37,452 bases of DNA. Origin: Bacteroidales bacterium (GTDB taxonomy: Bacteria > Bacteroidota > Bacteroidia > Bacteroidales > 4484-276). This document shows, piece after piece, positions 10,051 through 17,825 of the stretch; positions within the stretch are counted from its first letter, which is position 1; every line of letters begins with the position of its first letter. The stretch covers positions 1 to 37,452 of the forward strand of contig JAAYIU010000134.1 of the NCBI GenBank assembly GCA_012523265.1. The letters run 5' to 3'. The position numbers and the translations under genes are program-made. The notes beneath the pieces were generated by a model. The model did no database searches, had not been told where the DNA came from, and saw nothing but the letters and a program-made list of their open reading frames with translations.

Positions 10051-10105
10051 AATGCAGGTTAAGTTCTCGAATTATCATTAATGCGGCAGGTTAAGTTGCG
10101 AATTT
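10051..10105 (+). repeat. Direct repeat pair after the TolC-like gene
   Basis: Two near-identical blocks lie head to tail: AATGC-AGGTTAAGTT-CTCGAATT (10051-10073) and AATGCGGCAGGTTAAGTT-GCGAATT (10080-10105). The second runs directly into the tail fragment of a second TolC-like gene. Short direct repeats at such a junction fit a recombination or slippage deletion. Confidence 0.6.
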
Positions 10106-10157
10106 CAAAGTCCACGAAAGCAATTTACTGCGGGTATTCAGTCGGCTGGAGAGGTGA
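10101..10157 (+). pseudogene. 3'-terminal remnant of a second TolC-like gene
   Basis: The 18 codons read NFKVHESNLLRVFSRLER then TGA. They align directly with the last residues of the intact TolC-like protein just upstream (NFKIHESNLLRVSNRLQP), with nucleotide differences spread through the stretch. It has no start codon or body, so it is the last piece of a diverged duplicate whose remainder was deleted. No other recognisable part of the lost gene is visible nearby. Confidence 0.75.
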
Positions 10158-10192
10158 GAGATGAGAGATGAGAAATGAGCGATGAGAAATGA
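10151..10192. repeat. Six tandem degenerate heptamers (GAnATGA)
   Basis: Six consecutive 7-bp units follow the remnant's 3' end: GAGGTGA, GAGATGA, GAGATGA, GAAATGA, GCGATGA, GAAATGA. A second shorter cluster (GAGGTGA ... GAGATGA) lies at 10244-10267. No protein is encoded in a plausible frame. The rest of 10049-10341 holds only these repeats and the promoter of the next gene. Confidence 0.75.
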
Positions 10193-10314
10193 AAGGTGGT
10201 GGAGTGTCTTTAGAGTCGTTACTGTTCTTAGAACCCAAAGATAGAGGTGAGGAGTGATGAGAGATGAGTAGAAAGTGTAAAGTAAGAAGTGAGCATTAGC
10301 ATAGTGCAAAAGTG

Positions 10315-10322
10315 TAGTTTTG
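10315..10322 (+). promoter_or_regulatory. -7 element TAGTTTTG for the LytTR regulator
   Basis: Exact match to TAnnTTTG, 19 bp before the ATG at 10342. The -33 region is not clear (TTAG-like bases 15-16 bp upstream). It supports the ATG at 10342 over a GTG at 10330. Confidence 0.55.
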
Positions 10323-10341
10323 TTTTATTGTGATAAACATC

Positions 10342-11154
10342 ATGAAAAATAGTATAGAAAAAGCCATAAGAGTTTTGATTGTAGAAGACGAGGCGCCCAA
10401 CAGCCGCATGTTGCGCGAACTCATTGCTGAGCTGCGCCCGCAGTGGAAGGTAGAAGCAATCACCGAAAGTGTGCAGGAGAGTGTGGCCTGGTTACAATCC
10501 AATCCCGCCCCTGATATCATCCTCATGGACATTCAACTTTCCGACGGCATTTGTTTTTCTATTTTCGATCAGGTGGCGCTGCCGCCGTCGTGCCGCATTA
10601 TTTTTACCACAGCCTACGACGAATATGCCATCAGGGCTTTTAAAGTGAACAGCATCGACTATCTGCTGAAGCCCATAGAAAAAACCGAACTCGAAGCTGC
10701 CATTAAAAAATACGAAGAGCTTTTATCAGAATTTCAATCCGGGAGGAGTGAGATTTTTCAGGTTCAGGAGAAATACGACCAACTTGTCAAAAATATCCTT
10801 TCCGGAAAAAAAGAGTACCGCACGCGCTTCCTTGTTGCCGGCGTCAACAACTGGCAAACCATCGAAACCAAAAAGATAGCCTTTATCTTCAGCGAAAATA
10901 AGCTCACCTTTGCCGTCGATTTTGAAGGCAGAAATTACACGCTGGATTACACCCTGGAGCAGTTGGAATCGGAGTTGAACCCGGCGGAATTTTACAGGGC
11001 TAACCGCAAAACCATACTTCATATCGATGCGGTAATAAAGGTTTACAACGACTTGGGCGGAAAGTTAAAAGTGGTGACCAGGCCAGCACCTGATTTTGAA
11101 ATCCCGGTGAGTCGATTAAAGGCAACCGACTTTAAAATTTGGATGGGGAAATAA
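10342..11154 (+). CDS. LytTR-family response regulator
   Basis: This is a cytoplasmic DNA-binding response regulator of 270 residues. The receiver domain (about 9-130) shows the acidic pocket VLIVEDE (Glu15, Asp16), the phospho-acceptor Asp63 in ILMDIQLSDG, Thr/Ala-type switch residues in FTTAYDEYAI, and the lysine in DYLLKPIEK. The C-terminal LytTR domain (about 165-270) contains KKIAFIFSENK, FYRANRKTILHID and PVSRLKATDFKIWM, the beta-strand DNA-binding fold of LytR/AgrA/AlgR. The kinase gene follows 12 bp downstream. Location after the efflux operon hints that it may regulate that operon, but no direct-repeat LytTR binding site was recognised there. Confidence 0.93.
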   Translation: MKNSIEKAIRVLIVEDEAPNSRMLRELIAELRPQWKVEAITESVQESVAWLQSNPAPDIILMDIQLSDGICFSIFDQVALPPSCRIIFTTAYDEYAIRAFKVNSIDYLLKPIEKTELEAAIKKYEELLSEFQSGRSEIFQVQEKYDQLVKNILSGKKEYRTRFLVAGVNNWQTIETKKIAFIFSENKLTFAVDFEGRNYTLDYTLEQLESELNPAEFYRANRKTILHIDAVIKVYNDLGGKLKVVTRPAPDFEIPVSRLKATDFKIWMGK

Positions 11155-11166
11155 AGAACAACGAAT

Positions 11167-12213
11167 ATGTTTGATGAAAAACGACTTCAGTTTCTAATCG
11201 ATCTTAGCTCATACAAGCCGCTGTATGTTTTTATCAGGCTATCCATCATTACTGCGGTCTCCATCCTGCTGATTCACGTTTCTCAATTCCTGGCCGACGA
11301 GCCTCCGTTTCACGACAAGCTGCCGCCACTCGCCTTTTTTATAGCTGCCGTGGCATTCAACAGCATTATGGAACTCAACCTTTTGCTCATGCGCATCCTC
11401 AACAAAATAGAGCGTTTCAGGTGGAACATCTATCTGCAGGCCATCAGCGTCATTTCTTTGTCGTTGATATTAATATTTATCTGGTTTCAGATAGCGCAAA
11501 GCGTTTTTGTGGATAAAAACATTTTAGACCACACCACCACCCAGATCGTTTTGATTACCGGGCTGCTGATTTTAATAATCCATTTACTCATCATCATCAT
11601 CACCCATCTTGGAAAAGAGTGGATTAACAATCGCAAAGAAATCGACGAGCTGAAACAAGCCAAACTAATAAGCGATTACAACTCACTGAAGGATCGGCTC
11701 AACCCGCACTTTATGTTCAACAACCTGAGTGTTTTAAAATCCATGATCCGCTTTAGCCCGCAGGAAGCCGAAACTTTCACGCAAAATTTCACCAATGTGT
11801 ATCGTTATGTTTTAAAAAGTCACGACGAAAAAACCGTGGTCTTGCAGGAGGAGCTGCGTTTTATCGAGTCGTACATTGCTTTACACAAAGAGCGCATTGG
11901 TGAAGGGTTGCAGGTTGAGATGGAAATTGATGATTTGGCGCTTCAACGCGCCATTCCGCCCATGAGCCTCCAGTTACTTGTCGAAAATGCCATCAAACAC
12001 AACATCGCCAACAAGCACCATCCGCTGAAAATACAAATCGTTGCCGACCTGCAGAACCTTTCAGTAAAAAACAACCGCAACCACAAAGCCAGCACTTACT
12101 CCACAAACATGGGATTGCAAACCCTGCAAAGCCAGTACAAACTCATCGCCGACGAGCAAATCCTGATAGAAACACAGCCCGAATTCTTCAAAGTCACCTT
12201 GCCTTTGTTGTAA
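11167..12213 (+). CDS. LytS-type sensor histidine kinase
   Basis: This is a membrane histidine kinase of 348 residues, cognate to the preceding regulator. Four hydrophobic segments (about 21-42, 54-76, 89-111, 126-148) form a compact sensor without a large extracytoplasmic domain. A coiled-coil linker (KEIDELKQAKLISDYNSLKDR) leads to the His_kinase motif LNPHFMFNNL with phospho-acceptor His181. The ATPase half keeps the N-box (LQLLVENAIKHN) but is short, and the usual double-glycine G-box is reduced to NMGLQTLQSQY, as in many LytS-like Bacteroidota kinases. The signal is unknown. Its last codons overlap the promoter of the next gene. Confidence 0.92.
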   Translation: MFDEKRLQFLIDLSSYKPLYVFIRLSIITAVSILLIHVSQFLADEPPFHDKLPPLAFFIAAVAFNSIMELNLLLMRILNKIERFRWNIYLQAISVISLSLILIFIWFQIAQSVFVDKNILDHTTTQIVLITGLLILIIHLLIIIITHLGKEWINNRKEIDELKQAKLISDYNSLKDRLNPHFMFNNLSVLKSMIRFSPQEAETFTQNFTNVYRYVLKSHDEKTVVLQEELRFIESYIALHKERIGEGLQVEMEIDDLALQRAIPPMSLQLLVENAIKHNIANKHHPLKIQIVADLQNLSVKNNRNHKASTYSTNMGLQTLQSQYKLIADEQILIETQPEFFKVTLPLL

Positions 12214-12232
12214 GCCGGAATCATTACTTTTG
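12204..12232 (+). promoter_or_regulatory. Promoter TTTG-N17-TACTTTTG for the GroES-like gene
   Basis: TTTG at 12204-12207 and TACTTTTG at 12225-12232 match the Bacteroidota -33/-7 pair, with the -33 box inside the 3' end of the kinase gene. Transcription would begin near 12238, right at the first in-frame ATG (12239), which favours the second ATG (12269) as the translated start unless the mRNA is leaderless. Confidence 0.65.
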
Positions 12233-12268
12233 CGTTTTATGCTAAATGACAAAACCTCATTATCTGAA

Positions 12269-12646
12269 ATGACAAAGAGTGCTGATATCAGCCGGCTCAT
12301 CGTGGTTGGCGACCGGGTGTTGATAAAACCCAAAACGCAGACCAACAAATCGCGCGGTGGCCTTTACCTTCCGGCGGGTTACACCGAAAAGGAGGAGGTG
12401 CAAAGCGGCTACGTCATCCGCACCGGTCCGGGTTATCCCATTCCCATTTCTGCCGACGATAACGACGAACCCTGGAAACACTCCGGCGAAAAAACCAGAT
12501 ACATCCCGCTGCAAGCCAAAGAAGGCGATCTGGCCATTTTTATGCAAAAAGCCGCTGTAGAAATAGTGTACCACGGCGAAAAATACTTTATCGTCCCGCA
12601 ACACTCCATACTGCTGCTCGAACGCGACGAAGAACTATTCGATTAA
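12269..12646 (+). CDS. GroES-like co-chaperonin paralogue
   Basis: The 125 residues from ATG 12269 fold-match the Cpn10 family: SRLIVVGDRVLIKP corresponds to the GroES N-terminal strand with the conserved DRVLIK, and GGLYLPAGYTEKEEVQSGYVIRTGPG to the mobile-loop region and following strand. YHGEKYFIVPQHSILLLER is the C-terminal strand pair. It is longer than GroES (about 95 residues) because of an insertion around PIPISADDNDEPWKHSGEKTRYIPLQ, and no groEL is adjacent, so it is probably a divergent paralogue rather than the housekeeping GroES. An upstream ATG at 12239 would add ten residues; the promoter position argues against it. Whether it still caps GroEL is unknown. Confidence 0.8.
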   Translation: MTKSADISRLIVVGDRVLIKPKTQTNKSRGGLYLPAGYTEKEEVQSGYVIRTGPGYPIPISADDNDEPWKHSGEKTRYIPLQAKEGDLAIFMQKAAVEIVYHGEKYFIVPQHSILLLERDEELFD

Positions 12647-12678
12647 ACGGAGGTGCTCCTTCAACCATGACTACGACG

Positions 12679-12686
12679 TATCTTTG
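12679..12686 (+). promoter_or_regulatory. -7 element TATCTTTG for the ABC importer operon
   Basis: Exact TAnnTTTG match at 12679-12686, with a partial -33 (TTC at 12660-12662, spacing 16). It sits immediately outside the left arm of the palindromic element that contains the first in-frame ATG of the binding-protein gene. Confidence 0.5.
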
Positions 12687-12687
12687 C

Positions 12688-12821
12688 GAAATTCCAAATT
12701 ACAAACAAGCAAAAATCAAATAAATCTCATCATCGAAAATCCAATGACCAAAACCGTTAGAATATTTGAAATTTGTTTTTTGAGATTTATTTGTCATTTG
12801 AAATCTGGAATTCGGAATTTC
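12688..12821. repeat. Long imperfect inverted repeat overlapping the start of the ABC binding-protein gene
   Basis: The left arm begins GAAATTCCAAATTACAAAC (12688) and runs to AAATAAATCTCA. The right arm is its inverse, from TGAGATTTATTTG (12781) to GGAATTTC (12821). Arms are about 40 nt with mismatches, around a roughly 50-nt centre. Low-GC palindromes of GAAATTC/CAAATGACAAAT composition look like dispersed Bacteroidota intergenic repeats. The element is open in the frame of the downstream lipoprotein. Confidence 0.65.
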
Positions 12822-13961
12822 TATTCAAGCTTTCGCAAAATTGCGCTGTCGTTAGTCTTGATCGTCATGCTGGCAGGCTGTGGTAATGAAAAATCCAAAA
12901 GTTCATTTTCCGAATTTACTGCTATCGGCGCTGCCACCACCAACCCGGTGATAGCCACAGGTTTTCGCATCACCGACGGAGAGCAGGAGCGGCTGCTCGA
13001 AATATTTAATCCTGCTGACACGCTGCATCCGGTAGCGCGGTTTTATCTGGTGGACAGCGTCTGCGCCGGCAATCGTTATGCTGATGGAATTACGCTTGAA
13101 GTTCCTGTGCAACGCATGGTCTGTCTCTCGGCCACACATCTCTCGCTGCTCGATGCGCTGGATAAGATGGAGGCGCTGGTGGGTGTGGCTGGCGCCAATT
13201 ATGTAGTTTCCGGAAAGTTTAAAGAGAGGGTGGCTAACGGGAAAATCAAAGAAATCGGTATTGCAGGGCGCTATCAACTCGAAGCTTTGCTGGAGCTGGC
13301 GCCACAAATTGTAATGGTGTCGCCGCAGGCAGGGCAGGCCTTTGAGCCGCTTACCAATGCCGGACTAACGGTGATTCCCAACGGCGATTTTCTGGAAAAC
13401 CACCCGTTAGGACGCGCCGAATGGATTAAAATGATGGGAGCGCTTACCGGCACCGAAAAACGCTCCATTTCCATTTTCGATTCAATCAGCAAATCTTATA
13501 ACCATCTCAAACAAATTGCTGCCAATACGCCGCATCGGCCCAAGGTGCTTGCCGGAAAACAATATGGCGGGTTTTGGAATCTCCCCGGCGGCAAAAGTTA
13601 TGTGGCGCAACTGCTGCACGACGCCGGCGCACACTATCTTTGGAGCGACAACGAAAACACCGGCGGCCTGATGCTCGACTTCGAGACCGTTTACAACAGA
13701 GGCCTCGGCGCCGACTACTGGCGCCTGCTGGTTTATTCTGACACCATTTACACTTACGATTTGCTAGCCCGCGAAGACGGACGTTACCGGAATTTCGCCG
13801 CATTCAAAAAAAAGCAGGTGCTGGTATGCAACACCCGCACGACGGCTTATCACCAGCAGGGACTTTTGCAGCCGCACATCCTGCTGGCCGATTATATCCA
13901 CATCTTTCATCCCGACCTGCTTCATGATCACAAAAACCAATACTATCATCTGATGCCATGA
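12744..13961 (+). CDS. ABC importer substrate-binding lipoprotein (BtuF/FecB type)
   Basis: This is a periplasmic binding protein, lipid-anchored, that delivers a metal chelate or corrinoid to the permease encoded next. A lipoprotein signal (SLVLIVMLAGC, Cys46 from ATG 12744) precedes a type III periplasmic-binding fold: PVQRMVCLSATHLSLLDALD and IGIAGRYQLEALLELAPQIVMV are the characteristic N-lobe elements, and the C-lobe includes GGFWNLPGGKSYVAQLLHDAGA. The true start is uncertain. The first ATG (12744) lies inside a palindromic repeat, an in-frame TTG at 12798 would give a shorter n-region, and no ATG exists between the repeat and the hydrophobic core. Its stop overlaps the permease ATG by 4 bp (ATGA). 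No cobalamin riboswitch was recognised upstream. Confidence 0.85.
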   Translation: MTKTVRIFEICFLRFICHLKSGIRNFYSSFRKIALSLVLIVMLAGCGNEKSKSSFSEFTAIGAATTNPVIATGFRITDGEQERLLEIFNPADTLHPVARFYLVDSVCAGNRYADGITLEVPVQRMVCLSATHLSLLDALDKMEALVGVAGANYVVSGKFKERVANGKIKEIGIAGRYQLEALLELAPQIVMVSPQAGQAFEPLTNAGLTVIPNGDFLENHPLGRAEWIKMMGALTGTEKRSISIFDSISKSYNHLKQIAANTPHRPKVLAGKQYGGFWNLPGGKSYVAQLLHDAGAHYLWSDNENTGGLMLDFETVYNRGLGADYWRLLVYSDTIYTYDLLAREDGRYRNFAAFKKKQVLVCNTRTTAYHQQGLLQPHILLADYIHIFHPDLLHDHKNQYYHLMP

Positions 13962-15022
13962 CGCACGCTGCTGCTAAATATCAGATTCATCCGCACAACG
14001 CTGTATTCAAACTGCTGTTGCTGAGCCTGCTCATTGTTATATTTTTTGTAATAAACATTACGATCGGTTCGGTGATGATACCGCCGGGCGAAATTGTACG
14101 AATATTAACAGGACACGCTGCTACACATCCCGCCTGGGAGGGAATCGTGCTGAGTGCGCGGCTGCCACAAGCGCTCACGGCCATGTTTGCCGGCGCTGCT
14201 TTGGGAGTAGCCGGCCTCATCATGCAAACGCTTTTTCGCAATCCGCTGGCTGGCCCGTCGGTGCTCGGCATCAGCTCCGGTGCCAGCCTGGGCGTGGCGG
14301 TGATGATGTTATTTATTACAATGCCCGCCGGCAAGTTCATCTCCATCAGCCACGTCACGGGCAACTTCGGTGTGGTGGTGGCAGCTTTTGCAGGGGCTTT
14401 TGGCGTGTTGCTGCTCATCATGGCGTTGGCAGCGCGCTTTCGCAGCCCGGCCACTATTCTCATCATCGGTATTATGATCGCTTACGCCGTCACGGCCATC
14501 GTGGGTATCCTTCAGTTTTATAGTCTTAAAGAAGATTTACAGGCTTTCGTCATCTGGGGTCTGGGCAGCTTTGCCAACGTTTCGTGGCAACAACTTGCCT
14601 TTTTTATTCCTTTATTAATAATCGGAATCGTGTTGGCTTTATTAATGATAAAACCTCTCAATGCCCTGCTGCTTGGCGAAAACTACGCCCGCAACCTGGG
14701 CGTAAATACCCGGCGTATTTCGCTGCTTGCCATTTTTACCTCAGGATTGCTGATTGCCGTTGTTACGGCTTATTGTGGCCCGATAGCTTTTCTGGGATTG
14801 GCGGTGCCGCATTTCAGCCGTGCATTGTTGCGCTCCTCCGACCATCTGCTGGTAATGCCGGGCACGTTGCTTTCGGGCATGGCGCTGGCTTTGTTTTGTA
14901 ATCTCATAGCGCGCCTTCCGGGTTTTGATGGTGCGCTGCCCATCAATGCCATTACTTCGCTCATCGGCGCACCGGTGGTAGTGTGGATCATCCTTCGCCG
15001 CAACCAAATTTCCGTTTCATAA
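13958..15022 (+). CDS. FecCD/BtuC-family ABC permease
   Basis: This is the inner-membrane permease of a type II importer, 354 residues and highly hydrophobic with about ten predicted membrane segments. Family signatures are visible: RLPQALTAMFAGAALGVAGLIMQTLFRNPLAGPSVLGISSGA near the start, with GxxLGxxGxxxQ and NPLAxPxxLGxxxGA, and the coupling-helix region NLGVNTRRISLLAIF. GPIAFLGLAVPHFSRALLRSSDHLLVMP, the conserved segment after it, and the terminal GAPVVVWIILRR are also present. Substrates in this family are ferric siderophores, haem or vitamin B12. Translational coupling to both neighbours (ATGA upstream, TAATG downstream) indicates one operon. A single permease gene implies a homodimer. 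Confidence 0.93.
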   Translation: MTHAAAKYQIHPHNAVFKLLLLSLLIVIFFVINITIGSVMIPPGEIVRILTGHAATHPAWEGIVLSARLPQALTAMFAGAALGVAGLIMQTLFRNPLAGPSVLGISSGASLGVAVMMLFITMPAGKFISISHVTGNFGVVVAAFAGAFGVLLLIMALAARFRSPATILIIGIMIAYAVTAIVGILQFYSLKEDLQAFVIWGLGSFANVSWQQLAFFIPLLIIGIVLALLMIKPLNALLLGENYARNLGVNTRRISLLAIFTSGLLIAVVTAYCGPIAFLGLAVPHFSRALLRSSDHLLVMPGTLLSGMALALFCNLIARLPGFDGALPINAITSLIGAPVVVWIILRRNQISVS

Positions 15023-16047
15023 TGAGGAGCGCCAGTCTGCATACCAGCGATCTTTCTATTGGCTACAAATTGAGCCATGGCGCGGTTAATTTGCTGCATC
15101 AGCATATTAATTTGCAACTGTATCCCGGCGAGGTGATTTGTCTTTTGGGACCCAATGGCTCGGGCAAAAGCACGCTTATCCGCACTTTAGCAGGATTTCA
15201 AAAGCCTTTAGCAGGAAAGGTTTTTTTTGGTAACGACGATTTAAGTATGATCACTCCGGCGCAGTTGGCCCGGCGCGTAAGTGTGGTACTTACGGGGCAG
15301 GTGGAAATTGCCAACACCAACGTGTTTTCGATGGTGGCTTATGGACGCACGCCTTTCACCGGCTTTATGGGGCGCTTGCAGCCCGAAGACCGTGCCATTG
15401 TGCATCAGGCGCTGGAACAAACAGGAATTAAAAATCTTACCAATCGAAAATTTGATGAACTAAGTGATGGTGAGAAGCAAAAAGTGATGATCGCAAAATC
15501 GCTGGCACAGCAAACACCGTTGATATTTTTGGATGAACCCACAGCATTCCTGGATTTCCCGGCAAGGGTGGAGATATTAAAACTGCTGCGACAGGCTGCC
15601 CGAAGCGCCGGCAAAGCAATTTTGCTCTCCACCCACGACCTGACACTGGCCATCCGCTTTGCCGACAGCATTTGGATGATGGGCAAAGAAAAACCTATCG
15701 CCACAGGCACGCCCGAAGACATGGTATTAAATGGCGAATTCGGAAATTATTTTGATAATCCCCAGGTAACCTTCGACAGGTTTTCAGGAACATTTACTTT
15801 TGAGGCCGAAAAGATTGGTAAGGTAGCCGTTGCCGGCAGCGGGCTGCATCGCATCTGGCTCGAAAAAGCGCTGGAACGAAAAGGCTACCATGTGGTTCAG
15901 GAAACAAAATCCGACTGCCATATCTCCATCTCTGAAAATCAGCATTTCGTTGTTGATTTTATTAATAAAAAATGGATTGCTGAAGACATTTCAGAGGTTT
16001 TGGATATTTTAAAAAATTTAGATTTGTCATCAAAAACTAAAGATTAA
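15022..16047 (+). CDS. ABC transporter ATP-binding protein (FecE/BtuD) with C-terminal extension
   Basis: This is the cytoplasmic ATPase powering the importer. The start ATG overlaps the permease stop (TAATG). Residues 1-255 form a complete ABC domain: Walker A GPNGSGKST (43-51), a Q-loop region near VVLTGQ, signature LSDGEKQK, Walker B LIFLDEP and H-loop STHDL. The LSDGE variant is usual in this branch. About 85 extra residues follow the ABC core (KVAVAGSGLHRIWLEKALERKGYHV ... HISISENQHFVVDF ... ISEVLDILKNL), giving 341 residues where FecE/BtuD have about 250-260. The extension looks like a small alpha/beta domain and has no function I recognise; it may be regulatory. Confidence 0.9.
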   Translation: MRSASLHTSDLSIGYKLSHGAVNLLHQHINLQLYPGEVICLLGPNGSGKSTLIRTLAGFQKPLAGKVFFGNDDLSMITPAQLARRVSVVLTGQVEIANTNVFSMVAYGRTPFTGFMGRLQPEDRAIVHQALEQTGIKNLTNRKFDELSDGEKQKVMIAKSLAQQTPLIFLDEPTAFLDFPARVEILKLLRQAARSAGKAILLSTHDLTLAIRFADSIWMMGKEKPIATGTPEDMVLNGEFGNYFDNPQVTFDRFSGTFTFEAEKIGKVAVAGSGLHRIWLEKALERKGYHVVQETKSDCHISISENQHFVVDFINKKWIAEDISEVLDILKNLDLSSKTKD

Positions 16048-16065
16048 CACAGATAATTATTAGCT

Positions 16066-17709
16066 ATGAAAAACATCCTTATTCCTTTAGCAATTGTTTT
16101 GATAACTTTAATAAATGCTTGCAACCCAATGGACAAAGCCGACCTGATCATTACCGGTGCTGTCATCTATACCGTCGACAGCAGTTTCACTACCGCCGAA
16201 GGCATGGCCATCGCAAAAGGTAAAATTCTGGCGGTAGGCAGCCACGATGAAATCACCGGAAAATACTCCGCCGATCTGATCTATGATTTGGGTGGTAAAG
16301 CAGTTTATCCCGGTCTTATCGATGCGCACTGTCATTTTCTGGGTTATGGCCTGGGGCGCCTGAAGCGTGCTGATCTTACAGGAACCCGCTCAATGCAGGA
16401 AGTTGTGGAGCGCGTGCAACAGCATCACGAAAAATTCCCTGATTTGTATTGGATCGAAGGGCGTGGCTGGGATCAGAATGATTGGGCCGACAAGCAATTC
16501 CCGGACAAATCAAAGTTGGACGAGCTTTTCCCCGATAATCCGGCAATGCTTACCCGCATCGACGGACATGCCGCGCTGGTCAACAGTGAAGCGCTGGAGC
16601 TGGCTGGAATCTCTGCGGAAACAAAGATTGAAGGTGGCGACATAATTCTTAGCAACGGCCAGCCTACCGGCATCCTCATCGACAATGCCATGGAGCTTGT
16701 TAAAAATATTATTCCTGAAGCCTCAGCAGAAGAAATTATCAGTGCGTTGCTGCTGGCGCAGGACGATTGTTTTGCCGTTGGCCTCACCGGTGTGCACGAC
16801 GCCGGACTGGAAACCCAACAGGTGCAAATCATCGATTCGTTGCAACGTGCCGGAAAACTGAAAATGCGCGTCAACGTGATGCTTTCGCCCACACAGGAAA
16901 ATCTCGATACCTACGTCGACGGCGGGCCTTATATCACCGACCGCCTGAGTGTGCGCAGCATAAAACTTTACGCCGATGGCGCCTTAGGCTCCCGCGGCGC
17001 GCTCCTCATCGACGAATACAGCGACGATCCGGGCAACCGTGGCATCTTGCTCACCCATCCCGACACCATCCGCAGCATTTGCCAACAGGCCATCGACGAT
17101 GGTTATCAGGTTTGCACCCATGCCATCGGCGACTCGGCCAACCGCATGATGCTGCATCTTTATGGCGAATTTCTGCAAGGCCCCAACGACCTGCGCTGGC
17201 GCATCGAGCATGCACAAATTGTAGCGCCCGAAGATTTTGATCTTTTTGGAAAATACAGCATTGTTCCCTCGGTGCAGCCTACCCACGCCACTTCCGACAT
17301 GTATTGGGCGCCCGACAGGGTGGGGCAGGAGCGTATTAAAGGTGCTTATGCCTACAAGCAACTGCTCGATCAGTCGGGATGGATTCCGCTGGGAACGGAT
17401 TTTCCCATTGAGCAAATCAACCCGATGCTTACATTTTTTGCCGCTACCGCCCGACAGGATGCTGACGGATTTCCTGATGGAGGATTTCAAAGTGAAAATG
17501 CGCTTTCGCGCGAAGAAACGCTACGGGGCATGACCATCTGGGCAGCACGAGCCGCTTTTGAAGAAAACAGAAAAGGCAGCCTTGAGCCTGGCAAAGTAGC
17601 CGACTTTGTGGTGCTCGACACCGACATCATGCAGATTCCTTTGGTAGAAGTGCCAAAGGTAAAAGTTATGAAAACTTTCGTTGGCGGACAGCAAGTTTAC
17701 AGCAGGTAG
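16066..17709 (+). CDS. Amidohydrolase_3 family lipoprotein (YtcJ-like)
   Basis: This is a metal-dependent hydrolase of 547 residues, predicted to be exported and lipid-anchored (signal with lipobox INAC, Cys19). The composite beta-domain typical of the superfamily opens the mature part (DLIITGAVIYTVDSSFTTAEGMAIAKGKILAVG). Metal-site motifs follow: GLIDAHCHF (His88, His90), KLYADGALGSRGA, CTHAIGDSANRMML, RIEHAQIV and LGTDFPIEQINP with the conserved Asp. The end closes the beta-domain (GSLEPGKVADFVVLD). Close relatives act on N-acyl or formamide-like amide bonds, but the substrate is not deducible. It begins 18 bp after the ABC ATPase stop and may be co-transcribed. A lipid anchor is unusual, since YtcJ homologues are often cytoplasmic. 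Confidence 0.88.
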   Translation: MKNILIPLAIVLITLINACNPMDKADLIITGAVIYTVDSSFTTAEGMAIAKGKILAVGSHDEITGKYSADLIYDLGGKAVYPGLIDAHCHFLGYGLGRLKRADLTGTRSMQEVVERVQQHHEKFPDLYWIEGRGWDQNDWADKQFPDKSKLDELFPDNPAMLTRIDGHAALVNSEALELAGISAETKIEGGDIILSNGQPTGILIDNAMELVKNIIPEASAEEIISALLLAQDDCFAVGLTGVHDAGLETQQVQIIDSLQRAGKLKMRVNVMLSPTQENLDTYVDGGPYITDRLSVRSIKLYADGALGSRGALLIDEYSDDPGNRGILLTHPDTIRSICQQAIDDGYQVCTHAIGDSANRMMLHLYGEFLQGPNDLRWRIEHAQIVAPEDFDLFGKYSIVPSVQPTHATSDMYWAPDRVGQERIKGAYAYKQLLDQSGWIPLGTDFPIEQINPMLTFFAATARQDADGFPDGGFQSENALSREETLRGMTIWAARAAFEENRKGSLEPGKVADFVVLDTDIMQIPLVEVPKVKVMKTFVGGQQVYSR

Positions 17710-17796
17710 GAAAGGCGATAGTTGTTAAATTTATTATTTTTCAGTCCATCGACTTTTTTGGTGATAGCTTTGAAACTCAAATAATGAAAACATTCC

Positions 17797-17804
17797 TATC
17801 TTTG
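17797..17804 (+). promoter_or_regulatory. -7 element TATCTTTG before the coiled-coil membrane protein
   Basis: Exact TAnnTTTG match 21 bp before the ATG at 17826; TTTG lies at 17769-17772 (spacing 24, a little long). Because the element falls inside the reading frame if translation began at 17784, it favours 17826 as the start. Confidence 0.5.
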
Positions 17805-17825
17805 TTTTCGTTATTCATTTTGATT

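Noticed and set aside
10091-10309. 72-codon minus-strand ORF rich in Ser/His/Leu
   Set aside because: It is generated by the low-complexity GAnATGA heptamers and has no start context or domain.
12647-12743. Cobalamin riboswitch ahead of the BtuFCD/FecBCDE-like operon
   Set aside because: The leader is too short and is largely occupied by an AT-rich palindromic repeat; no B12-box-like sequence was seen.
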